Positions 6,776 through 16,162 are shown, counted from the first letter of the stretch. The stretch is DNA of 43,545 nt from an uncultured Actinomycetes bacterium (GCA_903899845.1 CAIUKV010000185.1:1-43545); one strand, 5' to 3'. The notes: generated by a model not told the origin, from the letters alone. A program made the numbers and translations.

Positions 6776-9670
6776 TCAGGCCGTGGTCTCGTACGCCTCG
6801 ACCGGCGGGCAGGAGCAGACCAGGTTCCGGTCGCCGAAGGCCTGGTCGATCCGGCTCACCGGCGGGAAGTACTTGTCGGCCATGGGTCCGCCGGTCGGAT
6901 TGGCCCCGAGGGCCCGGGGGTAGGCCCGGTCCCAGGCGTCGCCGGTGACGTCCTCGGCCGGGTGGGGGGCGTGGCGCAGGGGGCTGTCCTCCACCGCCCA
7001 CTCCCCCCGCTCCACGGCGGCGATCTCGGCCCGGATCCGGATCATGGCGTCGCAGAAGCGGTCGAGCTCGGCCTTGGCCTCCGACTCGGTCGGCTCCACC
7101 ATGAGGGTGCCCGCCACGGGGAACGACATGGTCGGGGCGTGGAAGCCGTAGTCGATGAGGCGCTTGGCCACGTCCTCGGCGCTGACCCCGGTCGACGCGG
7201 TGATGGGCCGGAGGTCGAGGATGCACTCGTGGGCGACCCGCCCGCTCGGTCCGGTGTAGAGGACCGGGTAGTGCCCGGCCAGGCGGGTGGCCACGTAGTT
7301 GGCGTTGCACACGGCGATCTCGGTGGCCCGGCGCAGGCCCTCCCCGCCCATCATGCGGACGTAGGCCCACGAGATGGGCAGGATCCCGGCCGAGCCCCAC
7401 GGCGCCCCCGACACCGGACCGACCCCGCCGGCCGGACCGGCGGCGGGCTGGAGCGGGTGGTTGGGCAGGTGCGGGGCCAGGTGCGCCTTCACCCCGATGG
7501 GTCCCACCCCCGGACCCCCTCCCCCGTGGGGGATGCAGAAGGTCTTGTGGAGGTTGAGGTGGGAGACGTCGGCGCCGAGCCAGCCCGGGCGGGCCAGGCC
7601 GACCAGCGCGTTGAGGTTGGCGCCGTCGAGGTACACCTGGCCGCCCCGCTCGTGGACCACGGCGCAGATCTCCCGGATCTGCTCCTCGTAGACGCCGTGG
7701 GTCGACGGGTACGTCACCATCAGGGCGGCGAGGCGGTCCGCGTGCTCCTCGGCCCGGGCCCGCAGGTCCTCGAGGTCGACGTTGCCCTCGTCGTCGCACT
7801 TCACCACGACCACCCGCATGCCGCACATCGCCGCGCTGGCCGGGTTGGTGCCGTGGGCGCTGGCCGGGATCAGGCAGACGTCGCGGTGCGCGTCCCCGTT
7901 GGCCCGGTGGTAGGCCCGGATCGCGAGGAGGCCCGCGAACTCCCCCTGCGACCCGGCGTTGGGCTGGAGCGACACGGCGTCGTAGCCCGTGACCTCGGCC
8001 AGCCACGCCTCGAGGTCGGCGAAGAGCCGGAGGTATCCCGCAGCCTGGTCGATCGGCGCGAACGGGTGGATGGCGGCGAACGCCGGCCAGGTGATCGGGG
8101 TCATCTCCGCGGTGGCGTTGAGCTTCATCGTGCACGAGCCGAGCGGGATCATCGTGCGGTCGAGCGCGAGGTCGCGGTCGGCGAGGCGGCGCAGGTACCG
8201 CAACATCCCGGTCTCGGAGTGGTACTGCGAGAACACCGGGTGGGTGAGGAACTCGCTGGTGCGCCGGAGCGGCGCCGGGATGCCCTCGGGGGCGTCACGG
8301 TCGAGCGCGGCAACGGCGCCCGCGTCGCCGGGCACGCCGAACCCGCCCCAGACCGCAGCGACCGTCGCGGCGGTCGAGGTCTCGTCGAGGGCCACGACCA
8401 CGGTGTCGGCGTCGACCCGGCGGAGGTTCACCCCGCGGTCGAGGGCGGCGGCGACCACGGCGTCGGCCCGGCCGGGCACCCGCAGGGTGAGCGTGTCGAA
8501 GTGGTCCGGGGTCACGACCTCGACCCCACCGCGACGCAGGCCCTCGGCGAGCACGGCGGTGAGGCGGTGCACCCGGGCGGCGATGCGCCGGAGGCCGTCG
8601 GGCCCGTGGTACATCGCGTACAGCGAGCTGATCACCGACAGCAGGACCTGCGCGGTGCAGATGTTGCTGGTCGCCTTCTCGCGCCGGATGTGCTGCTCGC
8701 GGGTCTGGAGCGCGAGGCGCAGCGCCGGTCGCCCACCGGCGTCGAGCGACACCCCGACGAGGCGCCCGGGCAGGTTGCGGGCGTAGGCCTCACGGGTGCC
8801 GAGGAAGCCGGCGTGCGGACCGCCGAAGCCGAGGGGCACGCCGAAGCGCTGGGCCGAGCCGATCACGACGTCGGCGCCCCACTCCCCCGGCGGGGCGCAG
8901 AGCGTGCAGGCCAGCAGGTCGGTGGCCACGACCACGAGGACCCCGGCGTCGTGCAGCGCGGCGACCGCCGGCGCGAGGTCCCGCAGGGCACCGCCGGTCC
9001 CCGGGTGCTGGAGCAGCGCGCCGAACACGCCGCCCGCCGCGTCGGGGTGCACCTCCCCCACCACCACGGCGATGCCGAGCGGCTCGGCCCGCGTGCGCAG
9101 GACGGCGACCGTGTGCGGGTGGGTCTCGGCGTCGACGAGGAAGGTGTCGCCGGCCTTGCCGTTGACCCGGTGGCAGAGGGCCATCGCCTCGGCCGCCGCG
9201 GTCGGCTCGTCGAGGAGCGACGCGTTGGCGACCTCGGTGCCGGTCAGGTCGGTGATCAGGGTCTGGAAGTTGAGGAGGACCTCGAGGCGGCCCTGGGAGA
9301 TCTCCGGCTGGTACGGGGTGTAGGCGGTGTACCACGCCGGGTTCTCGAGCACGTTGCGCTGGATCACCCCCGGGGTGACGGTCCCGTGGTAGCCGAGGCC
9401 GAGCAGCGACGCCACCACCCGGTTCTCGGCCGCGAGGGCCGCGAGCTCGGCGAGCATCGCCGCCTCCCCCACCGGGGCCGGCAGCGCGAGGTCCGACCGG
9501 TCCCGGATCGTCTCGGGCACCGCCACGTCGACGAGCTCCGCGAGCGACCCGCACCCGAGCGTCGCGAGCATGGCCGCGAGGTCGTCGGCGTCGGGCCCGA
9601 TGTGGCGCCCGGCGAACGCCGTGGCGTCGAGCGCGTCGAGCTCGGACAGGGAGGGCGTCGGGTCGGACAT
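6776..9670 (-). CDS. gcvP: Glycine dehydrogenase (decarboxylating), single-polypeptide P protein
   Basis: 964 aa; '[17 protein letters not shown]', 'SYCHKTF-like [24 protein letters not shown]', '[18 protein letters not shown]'. Confidence 0.97.
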   Translation of the reverse strand: MSDPTPSLSELDALDATAFAGRHIGPDADDLAAMLATLGCGSLAELVDVAVPETIRDRSDLALPAPVGEAAMLAELAALAAENRVVASLLGLGYHGTVTPGVIQRNVLENPAWYTAYTPYQPEISQGRLEVLLNFQTLITDLTGTEVANASLLDEPTAAAEAMALCHRVNGKAGDTFLVDAETHPHTVAVLRTRAEPLGIAVVVGEVHPDAAGGVFGALLQHPGTGGALRDLAPAVAALHDAGVLVVVATDLLACTLCAPPGEWGADVVIGSAQRFGVPLGFGGPHAGFLGTREAYARNLPGRLVGVSLDAGGRPALRLALQTREQHIRREKATSNICTAQVLLSVISSLYAMYHGPDGLRRIAARVHRLTAVLAEGLRRGGVEVVTPDHFDTLTLRVPGRADAVVAAALDRGVNLRRVDADTVVVALDETSTAATVAAVWGGFGVPGDAGAVAALDRDAPEGIPAPLRRTSEFLTHPVFSQYHSETGMLRYLRRLADRDLALDRTMIPLGSCTMKLNATAEMTPITWPAFAAIHPFAPIDQAAGYLRLFADLEAWLAEVTGYDAVSLQPNAGSQGEFAGLLAIRAYHRANGDAHRDVCLIPASAHGTNPASAAMCGMRVVVVKCDDEGNVDLEDLRARAEEHADRLAALMVTYPSTHGVYEEQIREICAVVHERGGQVYLDGANLNALVGLARPGWLGADVSHLNLHKTFCIPHGGGGPGVGPIGVKAHLAPHLPNHPLQPAAGPAGGVGPVSGAPWGSAGILPISWAYVRMMGGEGLRRATEIAVCNANYVATRLAGHYPVLYTGPSGRVAHECILDLRPITASTGVSAEDVAKRLIDYGFHAPTMSFPVAGTLMVEPTESEAKAELDRFCDAMIRIRAEIAAVERGEWAVEDSPLRHAPHPAEDVTGDAWDRAYPRALGANPTGGPMADKYFPPVSRIDQAFGDRNLVCSCPPVEAYETTA

Positions 9671-9750
9671 GCGGGGCTCCTCGACTCGGGGTGCGCCGCC
9701 CGGGGTACGGGCGGGCGCGGGGCGGGCAGCCCGGACCGGCGTCCGGGACC

Positions 9751-9957
9751 GCTCCCCCTCTGTCGTGGGACCTGAGAGATTCGCTCCGGCCGGGGGGCCG
9801 GACCTTTCCCCGTCGGTGAGACGGGCACGCCCGCCTGCTCTCCAGAGTCGCCTCGTCCGGGCGGTTCGTGGGCCTGAGAGTTTCCGGGGAGTGGTTGCTC
9901 CTTCGGCGTCCCCGGCCCTACTGGCCCCGGGGGGCAGCGGTGCCGACGACTCTCCCG
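9751..9957 (-). promoter_or_regulatory. Tandem (two-aptamer) glycine riboswitch upstream of gcvP
   Basis: Minus-strand motifs GGGAGAGTC...GACGCCGAAGGAGCAA...AAACTCTCAGGCCC and ACTCTGGAGAG...CACCGACGGGGAAAG...AATCTCTCAGGTCCCACGACAGAGGGGGA. Confidence 0.95.
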
Positions 9958-10019
9958 CCCGGCGTCAGCGGCGTATGTCGGTTCGGAGCGTACCCCGGGA
10001 CCCGACCCCCGGCGCGCAT

Positions 10020-10059
10020 CGCGCGGTCGCGCGGTCGAGTGGTCGCTCGGTCGTGCGGC
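10020..10059. repeat. Degenerate 8-bp tandem repeat (CGCGCGGT CGCGCGGT CGAGTGGT CGCTCGGT CGTGCGGC)
   Basis: Direct reading; lies just 3' of the gcvT stop. Confidence 0.6.
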
Positions 10060-10063
10060 TGGG

Positions 10064-11152
10064 TCAGCGGGACCAGAACGGCAGGGTGACGACCTCGCCG
10101 GCCAGGGTCCGGCCCCGCACGTCGATGCCGACGGCCGCGCCCACCGCGACCTGCGGCGGCACCAGGGCGAGCGCGATGCCGTGGCCCAGCATCGGCGAGA
10201 AGTTCCCGCTCGTGACCTCGCCCACGGCCGTGCCGTCGACCAGCACCGCGCTCCCCTGCCGCGCGGGCTGGCGTCCCTCCGTCGCGATGCCGACCAGACG
10301 CCGGGCCACGCCCCGCTCCCGCTCGGCGAGCAGCACGTCGCGCCCGCGGAAGTCGCCCTTGTCGAAACGGACGACCCAGGCCAGCCCGGCCTGCAGCGGC
10401 GTGATGCCCGGTCCGAGCTCGTGGCCGTGGAGCGGCAGCCCCGCCTCGAGCCGCAGCGTGTCGCGGCAGCCGAGCCCGGCGGGCACGATGCCGGCGGCGA
10501 GCACCGCGTCCCACACCGCGCGCGCCCCCGCCGCCGGGACGTGCAGCTCGACCCCGTCCTCGCCCGTGTACCCGGTGCCGGCGGCGTACCCCTCGACCGC
10601 CCCGAAGGTCACCGGCGCGACCCCGAACCGGGGGACGGCGGCGGCGGCAGGGAGCACCGGCTCGAGCCGCGCGCGGGCCTGAGGGCCCTGCACCGCCAGC
10701 ACCACCCGGGTCGCGGTGACGTCGACGACCGAGCCGGCACGACCCTCGACCGCCGCCCCGGCGCCGGCGCCCAGCGCCTCGGCGATCCGGTCGGTGTTCG
10801 ACGCGTTCGGCATGACCAGGTAGTCGTCGGCGTCGAGCCACCACACGATGATGTCGTCGACGACGTGCCCGTCGTCGGGGTCGCACAGGTGCGTGTACTG
10901 GGCCCGCCCCGGGGCGATCCGGTCGAGGTCGTTGGTGAGCGCGGCCTGGAGCCGGGCATGGCTTCCCGGCCCCTGCACGCGCAGGGAGCCCAGGTGCGAC
11001 ACGTCGAACACCGCTGCGGCGGTCCGGCAGGCGCGGTGCTCCTCCAGGACGCTCGTGTACTGGATCGGCATGTCCCAGCCGCCGAACTCCACCATGCGCG
11101 CGCCGAGCGCGCGATGGGCCGCGTCGAGTGGGCTGGTGCGCAGCTCGGGGAT
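10064..11152 (-). CDS. gcvT: Aminomethyltransferase (glycine cleavage T protein); 5' end uncertain
   Basis: 'LRTSPLDAAHRALGARMVEFGGWDMPIQYTSVLEEHRACRTAAAVFDVSHLGSLRVQGPG' matches GcvT N-terminus; the homologous region extends upstream of the first AUG at 11095, so initiation is probably non-AUG (ATC 11150-11152 or CTG 11141-11143). Confidence 0.9.
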   Translation of the reverse strand: MPELRTSPLDAAHRALGARMVEFGGWDMPIQYTSVLEEHRACRTAAAVFDVSHLGSLRVQGPGSHARLQAALTNDLDRIAPGRAQYTHLCDPDDGHVVDDIIVWWLDADDYLVMPNASNTDRIAEALGAGAGAAVEGRAGSVVDVTATRVVLAVQGPQARARLEPVLPAAAAVPRFGVAPVTFGAVEGYAAGTGYTGEDGVELHVPAAGARAVWDAVLAAGIVPAGLGCRDTLRLEAGLPLHGHELGPGITPLQAGLAWVVRFDKGDFRGRDVLLAERERGVARRLVGIATEGRQPARQGSAVLVDGTAVGEVTSGNFSPMLGHGIALALVPPQVAVGAAVGIDVRGRTLAGEVVTLPFWSR

Positions 11153-11155
11153 GGC

Positions 11156-11638
11156 TCAGCCCCCCTCGCCGACGGCCCGGCGCGTGGAGCGCCCGACCGG
11201 GGCGGGGGCGTCGACCGGCTCGGGCGCGAGGTCCACGATGGCGGCGTCGATCTCGCCGACCATCGACCCGAGCGGGACGATGTTGAGGACGCCCTGGCCC
11301 CGACGCACGAGGTCGATGAGCGTCTCGCCGTCGCGGGCGAGGACCGATCGGCCACCGTCGAGCACGAGGCTCGCGGTGTCCCAGTCCTCGCCGAGGTCGT
11401 CACGGAGGTACTCGATCGCCTTGCGGGCGGCCTGCAGGGTGACCCCCGAGTCGAGCAGGCTCTTCACCACCTTGAGTCGCACGAGGTCGCGGTAGGAGTA
11501 GCGGCGCTGCGAGCCGCTCCCCCGGGCGTCGGCCAGGGACGGCCGGACCAGGTCGGTCCGGGCCCAGTAGTCCATCTGGCGGTAGGTGATCCCCACGATG
11601 CTGCAGACCTGGGGTCCGCTGAAGCCGTTCTCGGACAC
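11156..11638 (-). CDS. MerR family transcriptional regulator (Rv1830-like by context)
   Basis: 'GFSGPQVCSIVGITYRQMDYWARTDLVRPSLADARGSGSQRRYSYRDLVRLKVVKSLLDSGVTL'; GTG start with GGAGG-like SD (CCGAGGAGGCACCCGTG). Confidence 0.88.
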   Translation of the reverse strand: MSENGFSGPQVCSIVGITYRQMDYWARTDLVRPSLADARGSGSQRRYSYRDLVRLKVVKSLLDSGVTLQAARKAIEYLRDDLGEDWDTASLVLDGGRSVLARDGETLIDLVRRGQGVLNIVPLGSMVGEIDAAIVDLAPEPVDAPAPVGRSTRRAVGEGG

Positions 11639-11824
11639 GGGTGCCTCCTCGGTGGGCCCCTCGCGGGGCGGGGACGGGCCGGACGGGCGAGGGACGGGGG
11701 CCGGGGCGGCTCGGGTCCGTGGAGTCACACCGGCGTAACTACGGGCGTGTAAGGCTAGCCCCACGGTCGAGCGCCGTCAACGTCCGGTCGAGCGTCAGGA
11801 TCGACCTCCGGTGCAGGTCGATGC

Positions 11825-12910
11825 TCAGCCCGCCCGGACCGAGCCCGACCGCAGCCACCGGTCGAGGCCGGCGAGCTGCTCGGGCGTTCCCAGCACCACC
11901 AGGGTGGCCCCGGGGACGAGCGCGGCGTCGTCGCCGGGCCCGAGCGCCACCGGCTCCCCGGGCATTCCTGCGCTGTCGCCCCCGGGCGCCCCGGCCGCGT
12001 CGCCCCCGGCCACGCTCGTGAACTCGCCCCCGGGGCGACGCAGGGCGAGGACCAGCACCCCGGTCGCCTCCCGGAGCCCGCACTCGCCCAGTCGGCGCCC
12101 GAGCACCGGGGACCCGGCGGGGACCACGACCTGCTCGAGCCGGACCGCCTCTCCCGACCCGGGGGCGACCAGGTCGACGAAGTCGGCCACCACCGGCTGG
12201 AGGGCGAAGGTGGCGAGCCGAACCGCCCCGAGCCGGAGCGGGTTCACGACGTGGTCGACCCCCGCCCGCACCAGCTTCGCCTCGCTCGCCTCGGCGTTGG
12301 CCCGGGCGACGATGCGCACGTCGGGGCCGAGGGCGCGGGCCGACAGGACCGCCGAGATCGCGTCGGCGTCGGACTGGAGGCTCACGATGAGCGTGCTCGC
12401 CCGGGCCAGCCCGGCGGCGACGAGGACCTCGTCGTCGGTCGCGTCCCCCTCGACCACGAGGAGGCCCTCGGCCGAGGCGAGGGCGACCCGGTCGGGCTCG
12501 CGGTCCACGACGACGACCGGACTGCGATCGGCCAGCAGGGGCACGATCCCCCGACCGACCCGGCCGTAGCCGCAGATCACGACGTGACCCCGCAGGGCCT
12601 CGATGCGGCGCTCCATGCGCTTCCTCCCCCACCGCCCGAGCTGGTGCTCGAGCACGTCCTCGATCAGTCCGACGATCGCGTACAGGGCGACGCCGACCCC
12701 GACGACCATGAGCGCGATGGCGAAGAGCCGCGCCCGCGTCCCGAGGGGCTCGACCTCGCCGAAGCCGACCGTGGTGACGGTCATGACGGTCTGGTACGCG
12801 GCATCGACCGGGGAGAACCCCTCCACCAACCAGAACCACCCGGTGCCGACCACGGCGACCGCGGTGAGCAGCCCGAGGCCGAGCCGGACCCGACGCCGCC
12901 CGTCGTTCAC
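11825..12910 (-). CDS. Two-TM K+ channel with C-terminal TrkA-N/RCK domains
   Basis: Selectivity-filter-like 'TVTTVGFGE'; 'GHVVICGYGRVGRGIVPLLADRSPVVVVDREPDR' Rossmann RCK. Confidence 0.9.
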   Translation of the reverse strand: MNDGRRRVRLGLGLLTAVAVVGTGWFWLVEGFSPVDAAYQTVMTVTTVGFGEVEPLGTRARLFAIALMVVGVGVALYAIVGLIEDVLEHQLGRWGRKRMERRIEALRGHVVICGYGRVGRGIVPLLADRSPVVVVDREPDRVALASAEGLLVVEGDATDDEVLVAAGLARASTLIVSLQSDADAISAVLSARALGPDVRIVARANAEASEAKLVRAGVDHVVNPLRLGAVRLATFALQPVVADFVDLVAPGSGEAVRLEQVVVPAGSPVLGRRLGECGLREATGVLVLALRRPGGEFTSVAGGDAAGAPGGDSAGMPGEPVALGPGDDAALVPGATLVVLGTPEQLAGLDRWLRSGSVRAG

Positions 12911-12923
12911 GACGCGCGCGGTC

Positions 12924-13430
12924 TCAGTCGGCGAAGTCCTCGGGCCGGACCTGCTCGAGGAACTCCCGGAACTCGTCGAGGTCGGGCACCGGGCCCTCGT
13001 CGTCGCTCTCGTCGGCGTCGTCGCCCTCGTACAGCACCCCGGCCTCGTCGAGGACGTCGGTCGCGGCCAGGATGGGCACGGTGTGGTCCATGCGCACGGC
13101 GAGCGCGATGGCGTCCGAGGGCCGGGCCGAGACCCGCCACTGCTCGTCGCCCCGCCGGAGGGCGAGCTCGGCGAAGAAGGTGCCGTCGTGCAGCTCGGTG
13201 ATGGCCACCTGCTCGAGCGTCACGCCCGCGTCGGCCATCACCACGGCGAAGAGGTCATGGGTCATCGGCCGGGGCACGTCGACGCCCTGCAGCGCGTAGC
13301 TGATGGCGGTGGCCTCCGGGATGCCGATGAAGATCGGCAGGTAGCGGGGCCCGCCCTCCTCGCGCAGGAGCACGACCGGCTGGTTGTTGGGCATCTCCAC
13401 CCGGACGCCCAAGAGTGTCATCGGGACCAC
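12924..13430 (-). CDS. Bifunctional nuclease family (BFN/DUF151) protein
   Basis: 'LPIFIGIPEATAISYALQGVDVPRPMTHDLF...RPSDAIALAVRMDHTVPI'. Confidence 0.92.
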   Translation of the reverse strand: MVPMTLLGVRVEMPNNQPVVLLREEGGPRYLPIFIGIPEATAISYALQGVDVPRPMTHDLFAVVMADAGVTLEQVAITELHDGTFFAELALRRGDEQWRVSARPSDAIALAVRMDHTVPILAATDVLDEAGVLYEGDDADESDDEGPVPDLDEFREFLEQVRPEDFAD

Positions 13431-13572
13431 GACACCTCCGATTCGCCGCCGAGCGTACCACCGCCCTCCGCCGCCCCTCCCGGGACCTCCGGCCGGACCG
13501 ACCGGGCCGCCGGTCGGTCGGCGCGCCGGTCGGGCGGGACTGCCGGCCGGGCGGGACCGCCGGCCGGGGCGG

Positions 13573-14517
13573 TCAGTCGCCCAGCGCCTCGTCGACCGCG
13601 CGCCGCAGGAGCACCCCGCGCAGCGTGCGGGCCTCGGCCACCAGCTCGCCGAGGGTGTCGTCGACCTTGCCCCGCGACACCGGGTTCCGCTGTCGCAGGT
13701 ACGGCGCCAGGACCTGCTGGAACAGCGCCGCCTCGCGCTCGGTGAAGTGCACGTACATCTTGAGGTGTCGGGGCTGGATGCCGTGGCGGGCGAGCGCGGT
13801 CGCCGCCTGCACGCACACCAGCGCGTCGCGGTCGAAGAACGCCCGGATCCCGTCGTCGTGGAACGCCTTGATCACCCCGTAGCGCTCGAGCTCGTCGAGC
13901 ACGGCCTCGGTCACGCCGGCGGCGCGCGCGAGCCCGACCCGGTCGTAGCTCTCGGGGCCGGCGTCGTCGCCCACCGGCTCGCCGTCGAGGACGAGCGGCA
14001 GGGTCAGCTCGCGGGTGCGGCGACGCGGCGGCACCGCCGCCGGGGCCGCCGGTGCAGGATCGGTGGCCGCGGCCGGGGTCGGCGCCGGGGTCGGAGTCGG
14101 AGTCGGAGCCGGAGTCGGGGCCACCGCCGGGGTCGGATCGGGAGTCACCGGCGCGGGCGGGGCGGCGGGCGGGGCGGCCACCGGGGCGGCGACGGGCGAG
14201 GCGGCGGGTGCGGGAGCCGGCGCGGCGCCGGGCGTCGGCGCCGGTAGGTCGCCGGTCGTGGGGTCGTGCGCCTCGAGCCGCTCCTTGATGACCTTGAGCG
14301 GCATGTAGGAATCGCGCTGCTCGGTGAGGATCCACCGCAACCGGGCGACGTCGGCCGCCCGGAACTTCCGGTACCCGGACGGCGTGCGCTCGGGATCGAT
14401 GAGCCCCTGACTCTCGAGGAAGCGGATCTTCGACACGGTCGCGTCCGGGAAGTCGGCCTGCAACGCGGCGAGGACCTCCCCGATCGAGAAGTGGGTGGCG
14501 TCGCCGCCGTCGCTCAT
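13573..14517 (-). CDS. MerR family transcriptional regulator, FtsR/Rv1828-like
   Basis: 'FSIGEVLAALQADFPDATVSKIRFLESQGLIDPERTPSGYRKFRAADVARLRWIL' plus conserved C-terminal domain; adjacent to FHA gene as in mycobacteria. Confidence 0.9.
   Translation of the reverse strand: MSDGGDATHFSIGEVLAALQADFPDATVSKIRFLESQGLIDPERTPSGYRKFRAADVARLRWILTEQRDSYMPLKVIKERLEAHDPTTGDLPAPTPGAAPAPAPAASPVAAPVAAPPAAPPAPVTPDPTPAVAPTPAPTPTPTPAPTPAAATDPAPAAPAAVPPRRRTRELTLPLVLDGEPVGDDAGPESYDRVGLARAAGVTEAVLDELERYGVIKAFHDDGIRAFFDRDALVCVQAATALARHGIQPRHLKMYVHFTEREAALFQQVLAPYLRQRNPVSRGKVDDTLGELVAEARTLRGVLLRRAVDEALGD
14089..14120. repeat. Short hexanucleotide-like repeat (GGAGTC/GGAGCC) within the MerR Pro/Ala linker
   Basis: ggtcggagtcggagtcggagccggagtcgggg; encodes part of the (PT)n/(PA)n linker. 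Confidence 0.6.
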
Positions 14518-15005
14518 GTCGTCCCCCCGTTCCCCGCGGGCCCGGTCCCCAGGAGGAACGTGAGGACGAAGCGCCCGACCTGGATCTCGTTGCCGTCCTG
14601 GAGGCGGGCCGCATCCACCCGCTCGTGATCGACGTAGGTGCCGTTCAGCGAGCCCACGTCGGTGACCTCGTAGCCCCCGGCGCCCCGGGCGATCTCGGCG
14701 TGGCGGCGCGAGACCGTGACGTCGTCGAGGAACACGTCGGACTCCGGGTGCCGACCGAGTGAGGTGCGGTCGCGATCGAGCCGGATCACCGCCCCCCGGT
14801 CGGGGCCCCGGCGCACCACCAGGACGCCCGTCCCCCGCGGCACGACGGCCAGCTGGGCCCCGAACTCGGCCTCGATCGCCTCCCGGTCCTCGAGCGCAGC
14901 CAACCGCAGCGTGGTCTCGTCCGATTCGCCCGAGATGGCAGCCCCGCACGAGGAGCAGTACTTCGCGCCGAGGTCGTTGCGGTGCCCGCAGTGCCGACAG
15001 TGCAT
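14514..15005 (-). CDS. Zinc-ribbon plus FHA domain protein (GarA/OdhI-like)
   Basis: 'CRHCGHRNDLGAKYCSSCG'; 'TSLGRHPESDVFLDDVTVSRRHAEIARGAGGYEVTDVGSLNGTYVDHERVD'; N-terminal 'DETTLRL'. Confidence 0.92.
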   Translation of the reverse strand: MHCRHCGHRNDLGAKYCSSCGAAISGESDETTLRLAALEDREAIEAEFGAQLAVVPRGTGVLVVRRGPDRGAVIRLDRDRTSLGRHPESDVFLDDVTVSRRHAEIARGAGGYEVTDVGSLNGTYVDHERVDAARLQDGNEIQVGRFVLTFLLGTGPAGNGGTT

Positions 15006-15068
15006 CGGTTCCGAGGGTACCGACCTCGCCGGCGCCGGGCAACGACTCCCGGCCCCCTCCCCCGCCCT

Positions 15069-15770
15069 CTACCTCAGGCTGAGGTCGACGTCGAGGGCCT
15101 CCCGGAACCCCTGGACCAGGGCCGCGAACACCACCGCGGGATCGGTGGGCGCACCCAGCTCGCCCAGGGTGACCGTGGACCGCCGGAGCCGCTCCCGGTC
15201 GCCCCCGCCGGTCACCAGATCGGTCTCGTCGAAGTCGAGCCGCTCGAGGAGGATCGACCCGTGCTGGAGGACCACCCCCCGGCGCCGGACCTGGGCCGAC
15301 CCGCACACCTTGCGGTCCCCCACCCGCAGGTCGGCACCCTGCTGGGTCACGAGGCAGACCGCGCTCCCCGGTCCGATCCCGCAGGCGACCGCCGCCTCGA
15401 CCCCGAGGGCGGCCAGGCCGGCGACGAGGCCGCCGGCGATCCAGCGGTAGGTGGCGTCGACCGTGCCCGCCGCGCCCGCCGGCGGGGGCAGGGCGACCGC
15501 GTAGGTGAGGTCCCCGCCGTGGAGGAGGGCCCGCCCACCGGTCGGTCGCGTCACGACCTCGACCCCCCACCGGGCGCATGCGTCCCGGTCGACGTCGGCC
15601 TCGGACTGGAACCGACCCAGGGTCAGGGCCGGCGGGGTCCAGCGGTAGCCGCGCAGGACCGGCGGGCCCCCGGCGGCCACCGAGTCGGCCAGGGCGAGGT
15701 CGGCCGCCATCTGCCCGGCGGCGTCGCGGCGTGTCCCGAGATCGTCGACCAGTCGCCAGGACGGCGCCAT
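15069..15770 (-). CDS. Biotin/lipoate A/B protein ligase family (LplA/LipM-like)
   Basis: 'RPTGGRALLHGGDLTYAVALP', 'GDRKVCGSAQVRRRGVVLQHGSILL'; next to gcvH. Confidence 0.88.
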   Translation of the reverse strand: MAPSWRLVDDLGTRRDAAGQMAADLALADSVAAGGPPVLRGYRWTPPALTLGRFQSEADVDRDACARWGVEVVTRPTGGRALLHGGDLTYAVALPPPAGAAGTVDATYRWIAGGLVAGLAALGVEAAVACGIGPGSAVCLVTQQGADLRVGDRKVCGSAQVRRRGVVLQHGSILLERLDFDETDLVTGGGDRERLRRSTVTLGELGAPTDPAVVFAALVQGFREALDVDLSLR

Positions 15771-15778
15771 CGAGAGGG

Positions 15779-16162
15779 TCAGGCCTCCTCGACCATCGTG
15801 CGGTACGCAGACGCGTCCATGAGCGCGTCGAGCTCGGCCGGGTCGCGCAGCTCGACCACGAAGATCCAACCGTCCCCGTAGGGGTCGGCGTTCACCTGCT
15901 CGGGCGCGGTCTCGAGGGCTGCGTTCACCTCCACCACCTCGCCCGACACCGGGGCGTAGATCTCCGACACCGACTTCGTCGACTCGACCTCGGCGCACGA
16001 GGCGTGGGCCACCACCGGCGTCCCGACGGCCGGGAGGCTGACGAACACGACGTCGCCGAGCGCGTCCTGGGCGTAGTCGGTGATGCCGATCCGGGCCCGG
16101 GTGCCGTCGACCGCGACCCACTCGTGCTCGCTCGAGTACTTGAGGTGCTCGGGGTAATCCAT
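15779..16162 (-). CDS. gcvH: Glycine cleavage system H protein
   Basis: 'EHEWV...GITDYAQDALGDVVFVSLPAVG...CAEVESTKSVSEIYAPVSGEVVEVN'. Confidence 0.97.
   Translation of the reverse strand: MDYPEHLKYSSEHEWVAVDGTRARIGITDYAQDALGDVVFVSLPAVGTPVVAHASCAEVESTKSVSEIYAPVSGEVVEVNAALETAPEQVNADPYGDGWIFVVELRDPAELDALMDASAYRTMVEEA

Noticed and set aside
5574-8135. 853-aa minus-strand ORF spanning gcvP 3' end and the HNH gene
   Set aside because: Out of frame with both true genes; Arg/Gly/Pro-rich shadow ORF.
6962-9775. 937-aa plus-strand ORF antisense to gcvP
   Set aside because: Composition (G/R/H/V/D-rich) is typical of the antisense frame of a high-GC gene; gcvP on the other strand is unambiguous.
10064-11638. 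MerR-GcvT fusion through TGA readthrough or selenocysteine
   Set aside because: No obvious SECIS-like context, both proteins are complete on their own, and reinitiation at a non-AUG codon is simpler; kept only as an alternative in the gcvT-start finding.
11734-11760. GTAACTACGGGCGTGTAAGGCTA upstream of MerR as an autoregulatory operator
   Set aside because: AT-richer than surroundings but without clear dyad symmetry; only weak evidence for a -10 element, so not claimed.
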